5,653 bases of DNA, from contig JAJZZT010000048.1 of NCBI GenBank assembly GCA_021797415.1, positions 1 to 5,653 on the forward strand, read 5' to 3'. Within the stretch, counting starts at the first letter, position 1, and each line of letters starts with the position of its first letter. The notes beneath the pieces were generated by a model that was given only the letters and a program-made list of their open reading frames with translations, had not been told where the DNA came from and made no database searches. This document shows positions 1 to 4,981 of this stretch, piece after piece. Made by a program: the position numbers and the translations under genes. Source of the stretch: Bacillota bacterium. Its GTDB lineage: Bacteria; Bacillota; Bacilli; Alicyclobacillales; SLC66.

Positions 1-348
1 AGATGCGCTGGAACGGGCTGTCCGCCATGCCGGGGCGCACCTTACTGGGAACTGGCGGCATATACATTGTCATACTGCTATCTGCAGCGCGGGATGTACG
101 ACCGTTGTGCGCAGACGTGTGATTTGGCGTTGCAACGTCCGGGAGAGCGGGGAATGCCGTTCGTTCTTTTGAAGGGGATGGCGAAATGGCAGGCGCATTC
201 CTCGATTGCAAGTCTGCTTGTCGCATCTTCCACGGAGCCGTTTCGTTCGCAGGAGGATTGTTGCGCGTTTATCCTGGCCTATCAACAATCGGTTGCCGAT
301 CTATGGCCTGGGGGACATGGAATGAAATCTACTGAACAGGCGATCTGA
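1..348 (+). CDS. 3' end of a TPR-like protein, probably frameshifted near position 40
   Basis: The reading frame ending at TGA 346-348 is open back to the left edge, so the gene begins outside the window. From about position 40 the protein reads PYWELAAYTLSYCYLQRG, then GMYDRCAQTCDLAL and RPG. This fits the tetratricopeptide repeat pattern (Gly and Tyr in the turn, A..AL...P in helix B), so a protein-interaction scaffold is likely. Before position 40 this frame is implausible and Cys-rich (RCAGTGCPPCRGA), while the next frame (bases 2-40) reads DALERAVRHAGAH, a typical TPR helix. One base added near 40 would give AHPYWELAAY, so a single-base deletion or sequencing error is likely. TPR proteins often accompany glycosyltransferases, as here. 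The last 20 or so residues show no domain, and the stop lies inside a large palindrome. The TPR call is fairly sure; the specific role is unknown. Confidence 0.6.
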   Translation, partial: RCAGTGCPPCRGAPYWELAAYTLSYCYLQRGMYDRCAQTCDLALQRPGERGMPFVLLKGMAKWQAHSSIASLLVASSTEPFRSQEDCCAFILAYQQSVADLWPGGHGMKSTEQAI

Positions 349-406
349 TTCCAGATATAGCGTTTGAGGCCTCAGTCGAACGCTATATCTACTGGATTTC
401 GCCTGT
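336..406. repeat. 71-base imperfect palindrome spanning a stop codon
   Basis: The inner arms 353-367 and 376-390 are complementary over 15 positions, with a single G-U wobble and the first 12 pairs perfect. They enclose an 8-base loop (368-375). Outer arms ACAGGCGA (336-343) and TCGCCTGT (399-406) are perfectly complementary, separated from the inner stem by a 9/8-base internal loop. The TPR gene stop (346-348) lies in that internal loop. Neither strand has a T-run after the stem, so it is not a standard intrinsic terminator. It could be an RNA hairpin between two genes, a protein-binding dyad, or a small palindromic repeat element. No second copy is visible in the window. Confidence 0.8.
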
Positions 407-450
407 CGGAATTTGGCTTATCACATGTCCCCTGGGGAGCGGTCCGGGGC

Positions 451-459
451 AAAGAGGGG
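451..459 (+). promoter_or_regulatory. Ribosome binding site that sets the start of the DUF6941-like gene
   Basis: AAAGAGGGG lies 10 bases before ATG 470. The earlier in-frame starts, TTG 413 and ATG 425, have no purine-rich SD at a useful distance, and the extra N-terminal residues they add are Gly/Arg/Ser-rich and look non-coding. The spacing is slightly long, so confidence is moderate. Confidence 0.5.
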
Positions 460-469
460 CAGAACGGGA

Positions 470-904
470 ATGGATCCATCCTCCTTGACGGATGTGCTGT
501 TCATCCGCCTGCAAACAAGCATCCTGTGCCGGAGAGTCGTCCGCGAAGGAAATACCATCTCTTTGCTTGACTGGCTGTACGGGATTGAAGGGCCTGTATT
601 CAGGCCGTTTTACATTGTTCACGAATGGTGCTGTTCCGCCGAACGGGCGATGGTCTGTTTTGAAGCGATTCAGCTCGTTGATCCGGACGGCGAGGTGGAG
701 GCCGATCTTCGCATGTCGCCTTTTCCATTGGGGGAACGGTTTTGGGACATCATCCGCAATTATTGGGAGGTGACGGATTTCCGGCCCGCAAAGACGGGTA
801 CACACGAGATCCGGACCAGTCTGGTCGAACTCGATACGGAGCGCGTGCTGTATCAACAAACCGACCCGCTGCACGTTTTGGGGAATAAGGAGATTGTGCC
901 ATGA
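470..904 (+). CDS. Small DUF6941-like protein of unknown function
   Basis: This encodes about 144 residues with no signal peptide or membrane segment, so it should be cytoplasmic. The layout resembles the DUF6941 family as I know it: an N-terminal strand (DVLFIRLQTSILC, residues 8-20), a segment ending in a GP/FRPF turn (about 41-47), the strand YIVHEWCC (48-55), the signature LVDPDGEV (69-76), then a strand-rich C-terminal half finishing with a short edge strand (VLYQQTDPLHVL, about 126-137). These are predicted all-beta proteins of about 120-140 residues with no known reaction, and no catalytic motif is visible here. The start at 470 is chosen for its SD; a TTG at 413 would add 19 residues. 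Its stop overlaps the next start (ATGA, 901-904), so its product is made together with the glycosyltransferase. A carbohydrate-binding or accessory role is a guess from context. The family match is from memory and tentative. Confidence 0.75.
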   Translation: MDPSSLTDVLFIRLQTSILCRRVVREGNTISLLDWLYGIEGPVFRPFYIVHEWCCSAERAMVCFEAIQLVDPDGEVEADLRMSPFPLGERFWDIIRNYWEVTDFRPAKTGTHEIRTSLVELDTERVLYQQTDPLHVLGNKEIVP

Positions 905-2298
905 CCGACAGCCAGTATCAGGATGTCCTGACCAGCATCATCATCCCCACCTTCAATCAATGGGAGTACACTCGCCAGGCGCTGGACAGCATACGCGCGT
1001 TCACGTCCACACCCTACGAACTGATCGTCGTGGACAACGGTTCCACGGACGATACGGTGAGTTCGCTGCGCCTGATGGAAGATGTTGTCCTTATCGAGAA
1101 TGACCGCAACAGAGGATTCCCGGCCGCCTGCAACCAGGGGCTGGCGGCGGCGCACGGCGACCGCCTCCTTCTTCTGAACAACGATGTGGTGGTGAGTCGC
1201 GGCTGGCTGGACAACATGCTGGATTGCCTTCATGCCGATGCGCTGCACGGAGCGGTCGGCCCGGTGTCCAATGCTGCGTCGGGCGCTCAGATGCGGCCGC
1301 AGCCGTACCAGACCATGGAGGAGTACCGAGAATTCGCCGCAGCGTACGGACGGACGGTCGCGCCGCCCTATCTCTATTGCCTGAGACTGGTCGGATTCTG
1401 TCTGCTCATCCGGCGTGAAGTGTACGAGAAGATCGGACCGCTGGATGAACGGTTCGGGAAAGGTACGTTTGAAGATGACGATTACTCGCTGCGCATCCGC
1501 CGCGCCGGATACAAACTGGCCATCGCGGCCGGCACGTACGTTCATCATTTCGGCAGTATGACCAACCGCCTCAATCCGGAATACCATCAGTTGCTCGTGG
1601 ACAACCAGCAAAAGTTCATGGACAAATGGGGGGTCAATCCCCTGTACAGCCTGTGGCTGCGCGAGGATCTCGCCGCGCTGGTCCCCCCGTCCAAACGCGT
1701 GCTCGATGTCGGCTGCGCCTGTGGAGGGCTTGGCCTGACGCTGAAAAACAACGGGGTCCCCTTTGTCGCGGGGATCGAATTTGACAGCATGGCGGCCATC
1801 GACGCCCAGACGGTCCTGGACCAGGTGTGGGTCGGCGACGCCGCGACCATACCGCTTCCCTACCCTCCTGAATGGTTTGACGCCATCCTGTTCGCCGATG
1901 TCCTCGAACACCTGGCGGATCCGCTCGCGGCGCTTCATCATCTGCTTCCCTATCTGAGAGACGATGGATCTGTCGTCGCGTCCATTCCCAATGTCGGGCA
2001 CGCGGGGGTTTTGTACGATTTGGTGCAGGGCGCCTGGACGTATCAGGATGCGGGGGTGCTGGACCGCACGCATCTGCGCTTCTTCACGCTGCTTGAAATT
2101 GCCCGCCTGTTTGAACAGGCGGGCCTGCTGATCGAATTTGTCGGGATGGTGCAGGATACGACGCCTGAGATCGACCGGTTGATCGGCGAGCTGGAAACGG
2201 CCGTCTCCCGGCTTGGCCTGCCGTCGTACGGTCCTTCTTTTGGCGAACGGTGCCGGACGGTGCAGTACTATATCCGGGCCAGGAAAGTGAAGGTGTAA
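901..2298 (+). CDS. Two-domain family 2 glycosyltransferase / SAM-dependent methyltransferase
   Basis: A 465-residue cytoplasmic protein with no signal peptide. Residues 12-240 form a GT-A fold glycosyltransferase (GT2): the nucleotide-binding strand SIIIPTFNQ (12-20), VVDNGSTDDT (43-52), the metal-binding DxD equivalent LLNND (91-95), and the acidic FEDDDYSLR (190-198) near the usual catalytic base. Residues 265-420 form a class I methyltransferase (Methyltransf_23-like): SAM-binding VLDVGCACGG (267-276), acidic strand end GIEFD (291-295), VGDA (311-314), motif FADVLEHLADP (331-341) and SIPNVGH (361-367). The sugar donor, acceptor and methylated atom cannot be read from sequence. The fusion suggests that one polypeptide transfers a sugar and methylates it or its neighbour, as in polysaccharide, flagellin or surface glycan synthesis. 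AAGGAGA (887-893) sits 7 bases before the ATG, which overlaps the preceding stop. Both domains look intact. Middle of SAM motif I is A rather than G, a common variation. Confidence 0.93.
   Translation: MTDSQYQDVLTSIIIPTFNQWEYTRQALDSIRAFTSTPYELIVVDNGSTDDTVSSLRLMEDVVLIENDRNRGFPAACNQGLAAAHGDRLLLLNNDVVVSRGWLDNMLDCLHADALHGAVGPVSNAASGAQMRPQPYQTMEEYREFAAAYGRTVAPPYLYCLRLVGFCLLIRREVYEKIGPLDERFGKGTFEDDDYSLRIRRAGYKLAIAAGTYVHHFGSMTNRLNPEYHQLLVDNQQKFMDKWGVNPLYSLWLREDLAALVPPSKRVLDVGCACGGLGLTLKNNGVPFVAGIEFDSMAAIDAQTVLDQVWVGDAATIPLPYPPEWFDAILFADVLEHLADPLAALHHLLPYLRDDGSVVASIPNVGHAGVLYDLVQGAWTYQDAGVLDRTHLRFFTLLEIARLFEQAGLLIEFVGMVQDTTPEIDRLIGELETAVSRLGLPSYGPSFGERCRTVQYYIRARKVKV
2101..2124 (+). repeat. Perfect short hairpin inside the methyltransferase coding region
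   Basis: GCCCGCCTGTT (2101-2111) and AACAGGCGGGC (2114-2124) are exactly complementary over 11 bases, with only TG between them; in practice the stem is about 10 pairs closed by a 4-base loop. It lies in codons for ARLFEQAG, a common helix in this methyltransferase family, and no T-run follows, so it is not a terminator. It may be an accident of GC-rich coding. Confidence 0.6.
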
Positions 2299-2467
2299 CT
2301 GGTGCCGTCATGAAAATGGCCTTGTGCTAGCCGCCAGCATCTCGTTGCTCCTGCCCGGACACCGCTATCGCTAAACTCGCGGCGAGCAAAGGGACACAGG
2401 CGACAAAGCCCATTTTCATCCTGCCGATGGTGGCGCGCGGAAGAGGGCGGTCTTTTTCCCATGTCTG
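2299..2467. other. Gap between convergent genes, no clear terminator
   Basis: These 169 bases separate the 3' ends of the glycosyltransferase (plus) and permease (minus) genes. A bidirectional terminator would be expected, but I find only short weak stems, for example GCCG...TGGC around 2304-2320 and CTCGCGGCGAG at 2375-2385, without a following T-run. The only possible coding content is a 30-codon minus-strand reading frame (2327-2419), listed separately. Confidence 0.5.
2327..2419 (-). CDS. Possible 30-residue hydrophobic small protein
   Basis: Starting at ATG 2419 on the minus strand, the frame gives MKMGFVACVPLLAASLAIAV, then SGQEQRDAGG and a stop. This is a short basic N-terminus, a hydrophobic stretch of about 16 residues and a polar tail, like a small membrane peptide or an isolated signal sequence. 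It begins 48 bases beyond the permease stop on the same strand, so it could share its transcript. The SD is weak: only GGCAGG directly abuts the first ATG (a second ATG follows at codon 3). Such a frame can arise by chance in GC-rich DNA, so the call is speculative. Confidence 0.15.
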   Translation of the reverse strand: MKMGFVACVPLLAASLAIAVSGQEQRDAGG

Positions 2468-3532
2468 CTAGAGCAGCCCCGCCAAACCGGCGAGAACGCC
2501 CGTCACGCACACTGTAGCTCCCGCAAACCACAGGGCGCGCTTCGGAAACTGGCGCCAGACCATGGCGGCGGACGGCGCGCTGATGGCGGGCAGCGTGAGC
2601 AGGAGGGCGTACGCCGGTCCGAGGCCGAGACCGTACTGCATCATGGTCTGGATGATGGGCACTTCGCCTGCGGTCGGGATGACAAACAGGGTTCCTGTCA
2701 CCGCCAGACCGACGATCCACAACACACTGTCCGCATGAGCCAATCCGATGGCGGGGAAAAGCCAACTGCGCAGGGCGCCGACCGCAAGCACCAGCAGGAT
2801 GTAAACGGGGATGACGGACAGGGAGATGCGCGCCAACTGGCTGAAAAAGCGTTGCCACACGGGGCGTTCATCTGTCTGTGCGGTCTCTTCGATCATTTCT
2901 TTCGCCGTTTCGGGGATATCGCGCTCTGTCCAGAAGCGATTGGCGAGCCAACCGACGCAATACACCAGCGCAACGCCAAAGACGATCCGAATGACGGCGA
3001 AGTTCCAGCCCAGCACGAACCCGGCGAAGATGATGGTGGCCGGATTGAGCACGGGATTGGCCAGCCAGAAGGCCAGGGCCGCTCCGGTCGACACCCGCTG
3101 TTTGCGCAATCCGACGACGATCGGCGCGCTGCAGCACGTGCACATCATGCCGGGCACGGCCAGTGCGCCGGCGGCGAGTACGGCGGACGCCCTGCGGTGG
3201 CCGAGCAGGCGGAGCAGCCAATCCCGCGGGATCAGCACCTGGACGCCGGCGCCCACGACGACGCCGAGGATAACCGCCTGCCAGACGGCGAAAAAGTAGT
3301 GCACGGCGTAATGCCAGGCCGCCGTGAGGGAGACGGCCGGAGCGGCGGCGTGCTTTCCGCTGACGATCGAACTGCCGATGGAGTGGTTGGCCGCCGCGAC
3401 AAAAGCCTTATGATAATAGGGATTCCACTTCACATACCATTCGCCGATGAGCAGGATCGCCAGAAACAGCACAATGCGCCACATCCACACGGAGCGGGCT
3501 GCGTTCGGCTGTGGGCTGGGTGATGACGACAC
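2468..3532 (-). CDS. ArsP/UPF0718-type integral membrane permease
   Basis: A 354-residue membrane protein of the predicted permease family PF03773 (ArsP_1, UPF0718, formerly DUF318). It has about eight or nine hydrophobic segments: roughly 17-31, 76-100, 114-130, 148-176, 177-198, 236-258, 268-287, 303-320 and 330-353. The family signatures PGMMCTCCSAP (127-137), with Cys131, Cys133 and Cys134, and FWLANPVLNPATI (155-167) are clear. A second conserved half-motif, FVIPTAGEVP (283-292), follows a charged cytoplasmic loop (about 199-228). Characterised members export trivalent organoarsenicals and the Cys residues are implicated in binding; the substrate here is not known, and many family members have no assigned one. 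An upstream ATG at 3619 would add 29 polar residues but has no SD. GTG 3532 has GGAGGG 7 bases upstream and leaves a short N-terminus before the first membrane segment. It lies downstream of the ATP-grasp gene on the same strand but probably has its own promoter. Confidence 0.92.
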   Translation of the reverse strand: MSSSPSPQPNAARSVWMWRIVLFLAILLIGEWYVKWNPYYHKAFVAAANHSIGSSIVSGKHAAAPAVSLTAAWHYAVHYFFAVWQAVILGVVVGAGVQVLIPRDWLLRLLGHRRASAVLAAGALAVPGMMCTCCSAPIVVGLRKQRVSTGAALAFWLANPVLNPATIIFAGFVLGWNFAVIRIVFGVALVYCVGWLANRFWTERDIPETAKEMIEETAQTDERPVWQRFFSQLARISLSVIPVYILLVLAVGALRSWLFPAIGLAHADSVLWIVGLAVTGTLFVIPTAGEVPIIQTMMQYGLGLGPAYALLLTLPAISAPSAAMVWRQFPKRALWFAGATVCVTGVLAGLAGLL

Positions 3533-3539
3533 GGTTCTT

Positions 3540-3545
3540 CCCTCC
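3540..3545 (-). promoter_or_regulatory. Strong ribosome binding site setting the permease GTG start
   Basis: Read on the minus strand, GGAGGG lies 7 bases before GTG 3532-3530. It is the only good SD upstream of the first membrane segment, and it decides the GTG start over ATG 3619, which is preceded by AT-rich sequence without an SD. A 12-base dyad GGTTGTGCAACC (3557-3568, 5-base arms) lies just upstream. Confidence 0.75.
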
Positions 3546-3629
3546 ACAGATGATTCGGTTGTGCAACCATGATTTCCGTTGGTGTGGATCGATGGCTGAT
3601 TGAACGATTGTACATCCATGACGAATATA

Positions 3630-3658
3630 TATCAAGTTCATGATAGTTTGTTATGATA
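3630..3658 (-). promoter_or_regulatory. Candidate operator: three TATCA elements
   Basis: On the minus strand TATCAT occurs at 3658-3653, TATCA at 3645-3641 and the inverse TGATA at 3634-3630. The second and third form a small dyad (TATCA, 6 bases, TGATA). Spacing of 13 and 11 bases is near one DNA helix turn, as for a dimeric repressor. Metal or arsenic transporters are often controlled this way by ArsR- or MerR-type regulators, but no regulator gene is in the window and the motif is short. Confidence 0.25.
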
Positions 3659-3723
3659 CAACGGCGACAATCTCCAGATTTTGCGCATCAGATCTGAGAA
3701 TTATAGGATAACTCTGGGCTTTA

Positions 3724-4830
3724 TCACCTGTCTCCCAAGGAGTATTCGGTTCCGTCCCCGTCGCGGTACACTTCTTCCCAGCGTCGTTGCATATGGACAT
3801 TCCAGCGGATATAAAGTTCTTCCGGAACAGGCTCTATTCCCAAGGCGAGTTTCACCGCGAGGTAGGGGAGATTGACCCCGGCGGCCGTGCAGTGCACAAT
3901 GGTCCCCTGGATCCGCGGATTCACCTCGATAATCCGCACTTCGCCCGCGCGGTTCCGGCGCACCTGGACACCGACATTGCCATGCAATCCGAGCTGGCCG
4001 ACAGTCCTTGCAGCGTACTGGACGACGTCCGTATCTTCACGCGTGCTTCCGCGGGTCGTGATGCCGCCCACGGTTTTCTCGCGCAATCGCGGTATGGCGA
4101 TCCATACTCTTCCGCGGTCCGCCAAAAGATCGACGCTGTACTCGGCGCCCGGAAGGTACTCCATGGCGAGCGTCTCCGGAATGTCGTTCACACCTTCGAG
4201 CAGGCGCGCCACTTCATCGTAGCTCACGTGAGGGGAGTCGGGTTTTTCTTCAAACAAGGACCGCAATTGGTTGATAGAAGGGTCTATCACCCGGAAGCCG
4301 CGTCCGCCGTCTCCGATGACCGGCTTGAAACACACCGTCTGCCGCGGATATCCGAGTTCGCCCAGCGCGCGCAGCAGGTCGGCGCCCGTCCGCGCGACCC
4401 GGTGGTGAGGTACGGTAATGCCGGCGGCTTGCAGGGTTGAAAACAGCCTTCCTTTGTGGAGGGTCTCGTAAAGACTGTCGGATCCGGATACGGAGACAAC
4501 GGTTCCCGTTTGGCGAAATTCTGCCGCATGGGCCGCAAATTTGGCCAGTTCGGCCGTGACAAGCGGCAGCACCACATCCACCCGATATACGCGACAGACA
4601 GTCTTGACCGCTTCTATGAAGTCCTGCTCGCGCGCGGGAGGTATAACATGGAAATTATCCACCATCGAACGGGCCGCGGCAGCCGGGTTCATATCGGCGC
4701 CCACGATGTGGATTTTCCTGTCGCGGACATGGCGCAGTGACCGGATGACACCCGGCGCACCCGGCGCACCGGCGCCGGTCAGCAGTACGGTGATCGAAGA
4801 ATTCAAGGCAGCCATCACCACTTTGCACAT
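3724..4830 (-). CDS. ATP-grasp ligase (CarB/PylC-like)
   Basis: A 368-residue cytoplasmic enzyme of the ATP-grasp superfamily, which joins a carboxylate (via an acyl-phosphate made from ATP) to an amine or similar nucleophile. The N-terminal Rossmann-like pre-ATP-grasp domain holds LLTGAGAPGAPGVIRSLR (16-33) and VGADMNPAAAARS (43-55). The ATP-grasp fold follows: CFKPVIGDGGRGFRV (167-181) with the ATP-binding Lys and flexible Gly loop, AMEYLPGAEYSVDLL (222-236), the basic TTRGSTRE (258-265), and metal-binding IIEVNPRIQGT (300-310). This layout resembles carbamoyl-phosphate synthase large-subunit-like proteins and PylC, without further domains. The substrates are unknown. The start is unsettled: ATG 4830 has no SD, and ATG 4815 (five codons in, weak AAAGTGG) would still keep the whole first strand. 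It is divergent from a PIG-L deacetylase, which suggests that the amine exposed by deacetylation may be this ligase's acceptor. All key motifs appear intact. Confidence 0.92.
   Translation of the reverse strand: MCKVVMAALNSSITVLLTGAGAPGAPGVIRSLRHVRDRKIHIVGADMNPAAAARSMVDNFHVIPPAREQDFIEAVKTVCRVYRVDVVLPLVTAELAKFAAHAAEFRQTGTVVSVSGSDSLYETLHKGRLFSTLQAAGITVPHHRVARTGADLLRALGELGYPRQTVCFKPVIGDGGRGFRVIDPSINQLRSLFEEKPDSPHVSYDEVARLLEGVNDIPETLAMEYLPGAEYSVDLLADRGRVWIAIPRLREKTVGGITTRGSTREDTDVVQYAARTVGQLGLHGNVGVQVRRNRAGEVRIIEVNPRIQGTIVHCTAAGVNLPYLAVKLALGIEPVPEELYIRWNVHMQRRWEEVYRDGDGTEYSLGDR
3748..3759 (+). repeat. 12-base element GGTTCCGTCCCC, inverse copy at 4848-4859
   Basis: GGTTCCGTCCCC lies within the last codons of the ATP-grasp gene, and its exact inverse GGGGACGGAACC lies at 4848-4859, just upstream of the same gene. 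The match does not extend further. A 12-base match is near chance expectation for a window of this size, so only the placement at both ends of one gene is notable. Confidence 0.3.
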
Positions 4831-4832
4831 CG

Positions 4833-4861
4833 GATATAAGTACTGTAGGGGACGGAACCAA
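4833..4861 (-). promoter_or_regulatory. Weak candidate promoter for the ATP-grasp gene
   Basis: On the minus strand TTGGTT (4861-4856) and TATATC (4838-4833) are separated by 17 bases, a weak sigma-A-like pair. Transcription would begin about 7 bases downstream, at or just inside the annotated ATG 4830. If real, this favours the internal ATG 4815 or a leaderless message. Confidence 0.22.
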
Positions 4862-4866
4862 TTTCC

Positions 4867-4896
4867 TTGTGGACGGTTTTCTCATTTTTATATAAG
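4867..4896 (+). promoter_or_regulatory. Sigma-A-like promoter for the PIG-L gene
   Basis: TTGTGG (4867-4872) and TATAAG (4891-4896) are separated by 18 bases in a T-rich stretch. The -10 matches the consensus at five of six positions, the -35 only at TTG. TATATA two bases earlier gives a 16-base spacer alternative. It lies about 85 bases before the GTG start, leaving a leader that carries the inverted repeat at 4928-4960. Confidence 0.4.
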
Positions 4897-4927
4897 ATGG
4901 GTGGTTATCTTTCGGTTCCCTCCGGCG

Positions 4928-4960
4928 TTGCACATAGGATGATGGTAAAGCATTGTGCAA
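4928..4960 (+). repeat. Inverted repeat TTGCACA/TGTGCAA in the PIG-L leader
   Basis: TTGCACA (4928-4934) and TGTGCAA (4954-4960) are exact inverse complements separated by 19 bases. The repeat sits between the candidate promoter and the SD, ending 8 bases before AGGAGG, so it could be a repressor site or an RNA hairpin next to the ribosome binding site. With a 7-base stem and a long loop the RNA hairpin would be weak. Confidence 0.4.
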
Positions 4961-4968
4961 AAGAGAAA

Positions 4969-4974
4969 AGGAGG
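4969..4974 (+). promoter_or_regulatory. Near-perfect ribosome binding site of the PIG-L gene
   Basis: AGGAGG, within AAAAGGAGGG, lies 7 bases before GTG 4982. It decides the start: an in-frame GTG at 4955 lies upstream of this SD, and the next in-frame codon upstream of that region that matters is a TAA at 4946. Confidence 0.85.
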
Positions 4975-4981
4975 GCGTGCC

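Larger units (their letters stand above)
3533..3723 (-). other. Intergenic leader upstream of the permease gene
   Basis: These 191 bases separate the ATP-grasp stop from the permease GTG. The stretch 3600-3720 is visibly AT-rich compared with the genes on either side, as expected for a promoter. I cannot fix -35 and -10 boxes with confidence: TTGTCG followed by TATCAT has a 19-base spacer, and a minus-strand TATAAT at 3705-3700 has no good -35. No intrinsic terminator is evident after the ATP-grasp gene, so read-through into the permease remains possible. Confidence 0.45.
4831..4981. other. Divergent control region between the ATP-grasp and PIG-L genes
   Basis: This 151-base region separates two genes transcribed away from each other. 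It contains the plus-strand promoter candidate (4867-4896), a weak minus-strand one (4833-4861), the TTGCACA/TGTGCAA dyad and the PIG-L SD. Imperfect inverse copies GGACGGAACC (4850-4859) and GGTTCCCTCC (4914-4923), complementary at 9 of 10 positions, flank the promoter. A shared regulator for both genes is possible. Confidence 0.45.

Noticed and set aside
353..390. Intrinsic terminator after the TPR gene
   Set aside because: The stem is strong but AT-rich in its outer half, and no T-run follows on either strand.
364..391. Possible promoter TTGAGG plus TATATC or TATCTA before the DUF6941-like gene
   Set aside because: The better -10 (TATATC) gives a 14-base spacer, too short, and the alternative matches only three of six positions. 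All of it lies within the palindrome arms, which explain the sequence better.
389..874. 161-codon minus-strand frame opposite the DUF6941-like gene
   Set aside because: It has no domain and no SD, and the plus-strand gene is supported by its ATGA coupling to the next gene and a good LVDPDGEV motif.
853..2073. 406-codon minus-strand open frame opposite the glycosyltransferase-methyltransferase
   Set aside because: It is rich in Arg, Gly, His and Asp and has no recognisable domain, while the plus strand holds two complete enzyme domains. Long antisense frames are expected in GC-rich genes.
2268..2858. 196-codon minus-strand frame overlapping the permease 3' end and the convergent gap
   Set aside because: It overlaps the permease out of frame and is Arg/His/Pro-rich. 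It has no SD or domain, and its tail runs into the glycosyltransferase gene.
2735..3523. 262-codon plus-strand open frame opposite the permease
   Set aside because: Its composition is dominated by Gly, Asp, His and Arg without hydrophobic cores. The opposite strand gives a clear membrane permease with family motifs.
3787..4440. 217-codon plus-strand frame opposite the ATP-grasp gene
   Set aside because: It is the shadow of a complete ATP-grasp enzyme; the translated sequence is Arg/His/Asp-rich with no fold signature.
4750..4776. Short tandem repeat of GGCGCACC
   Set aside because: It encodes GAGAPGAPG in the glycine-rich loop of the ATP-grasp N-terminal domain and is explained by coding constraint.
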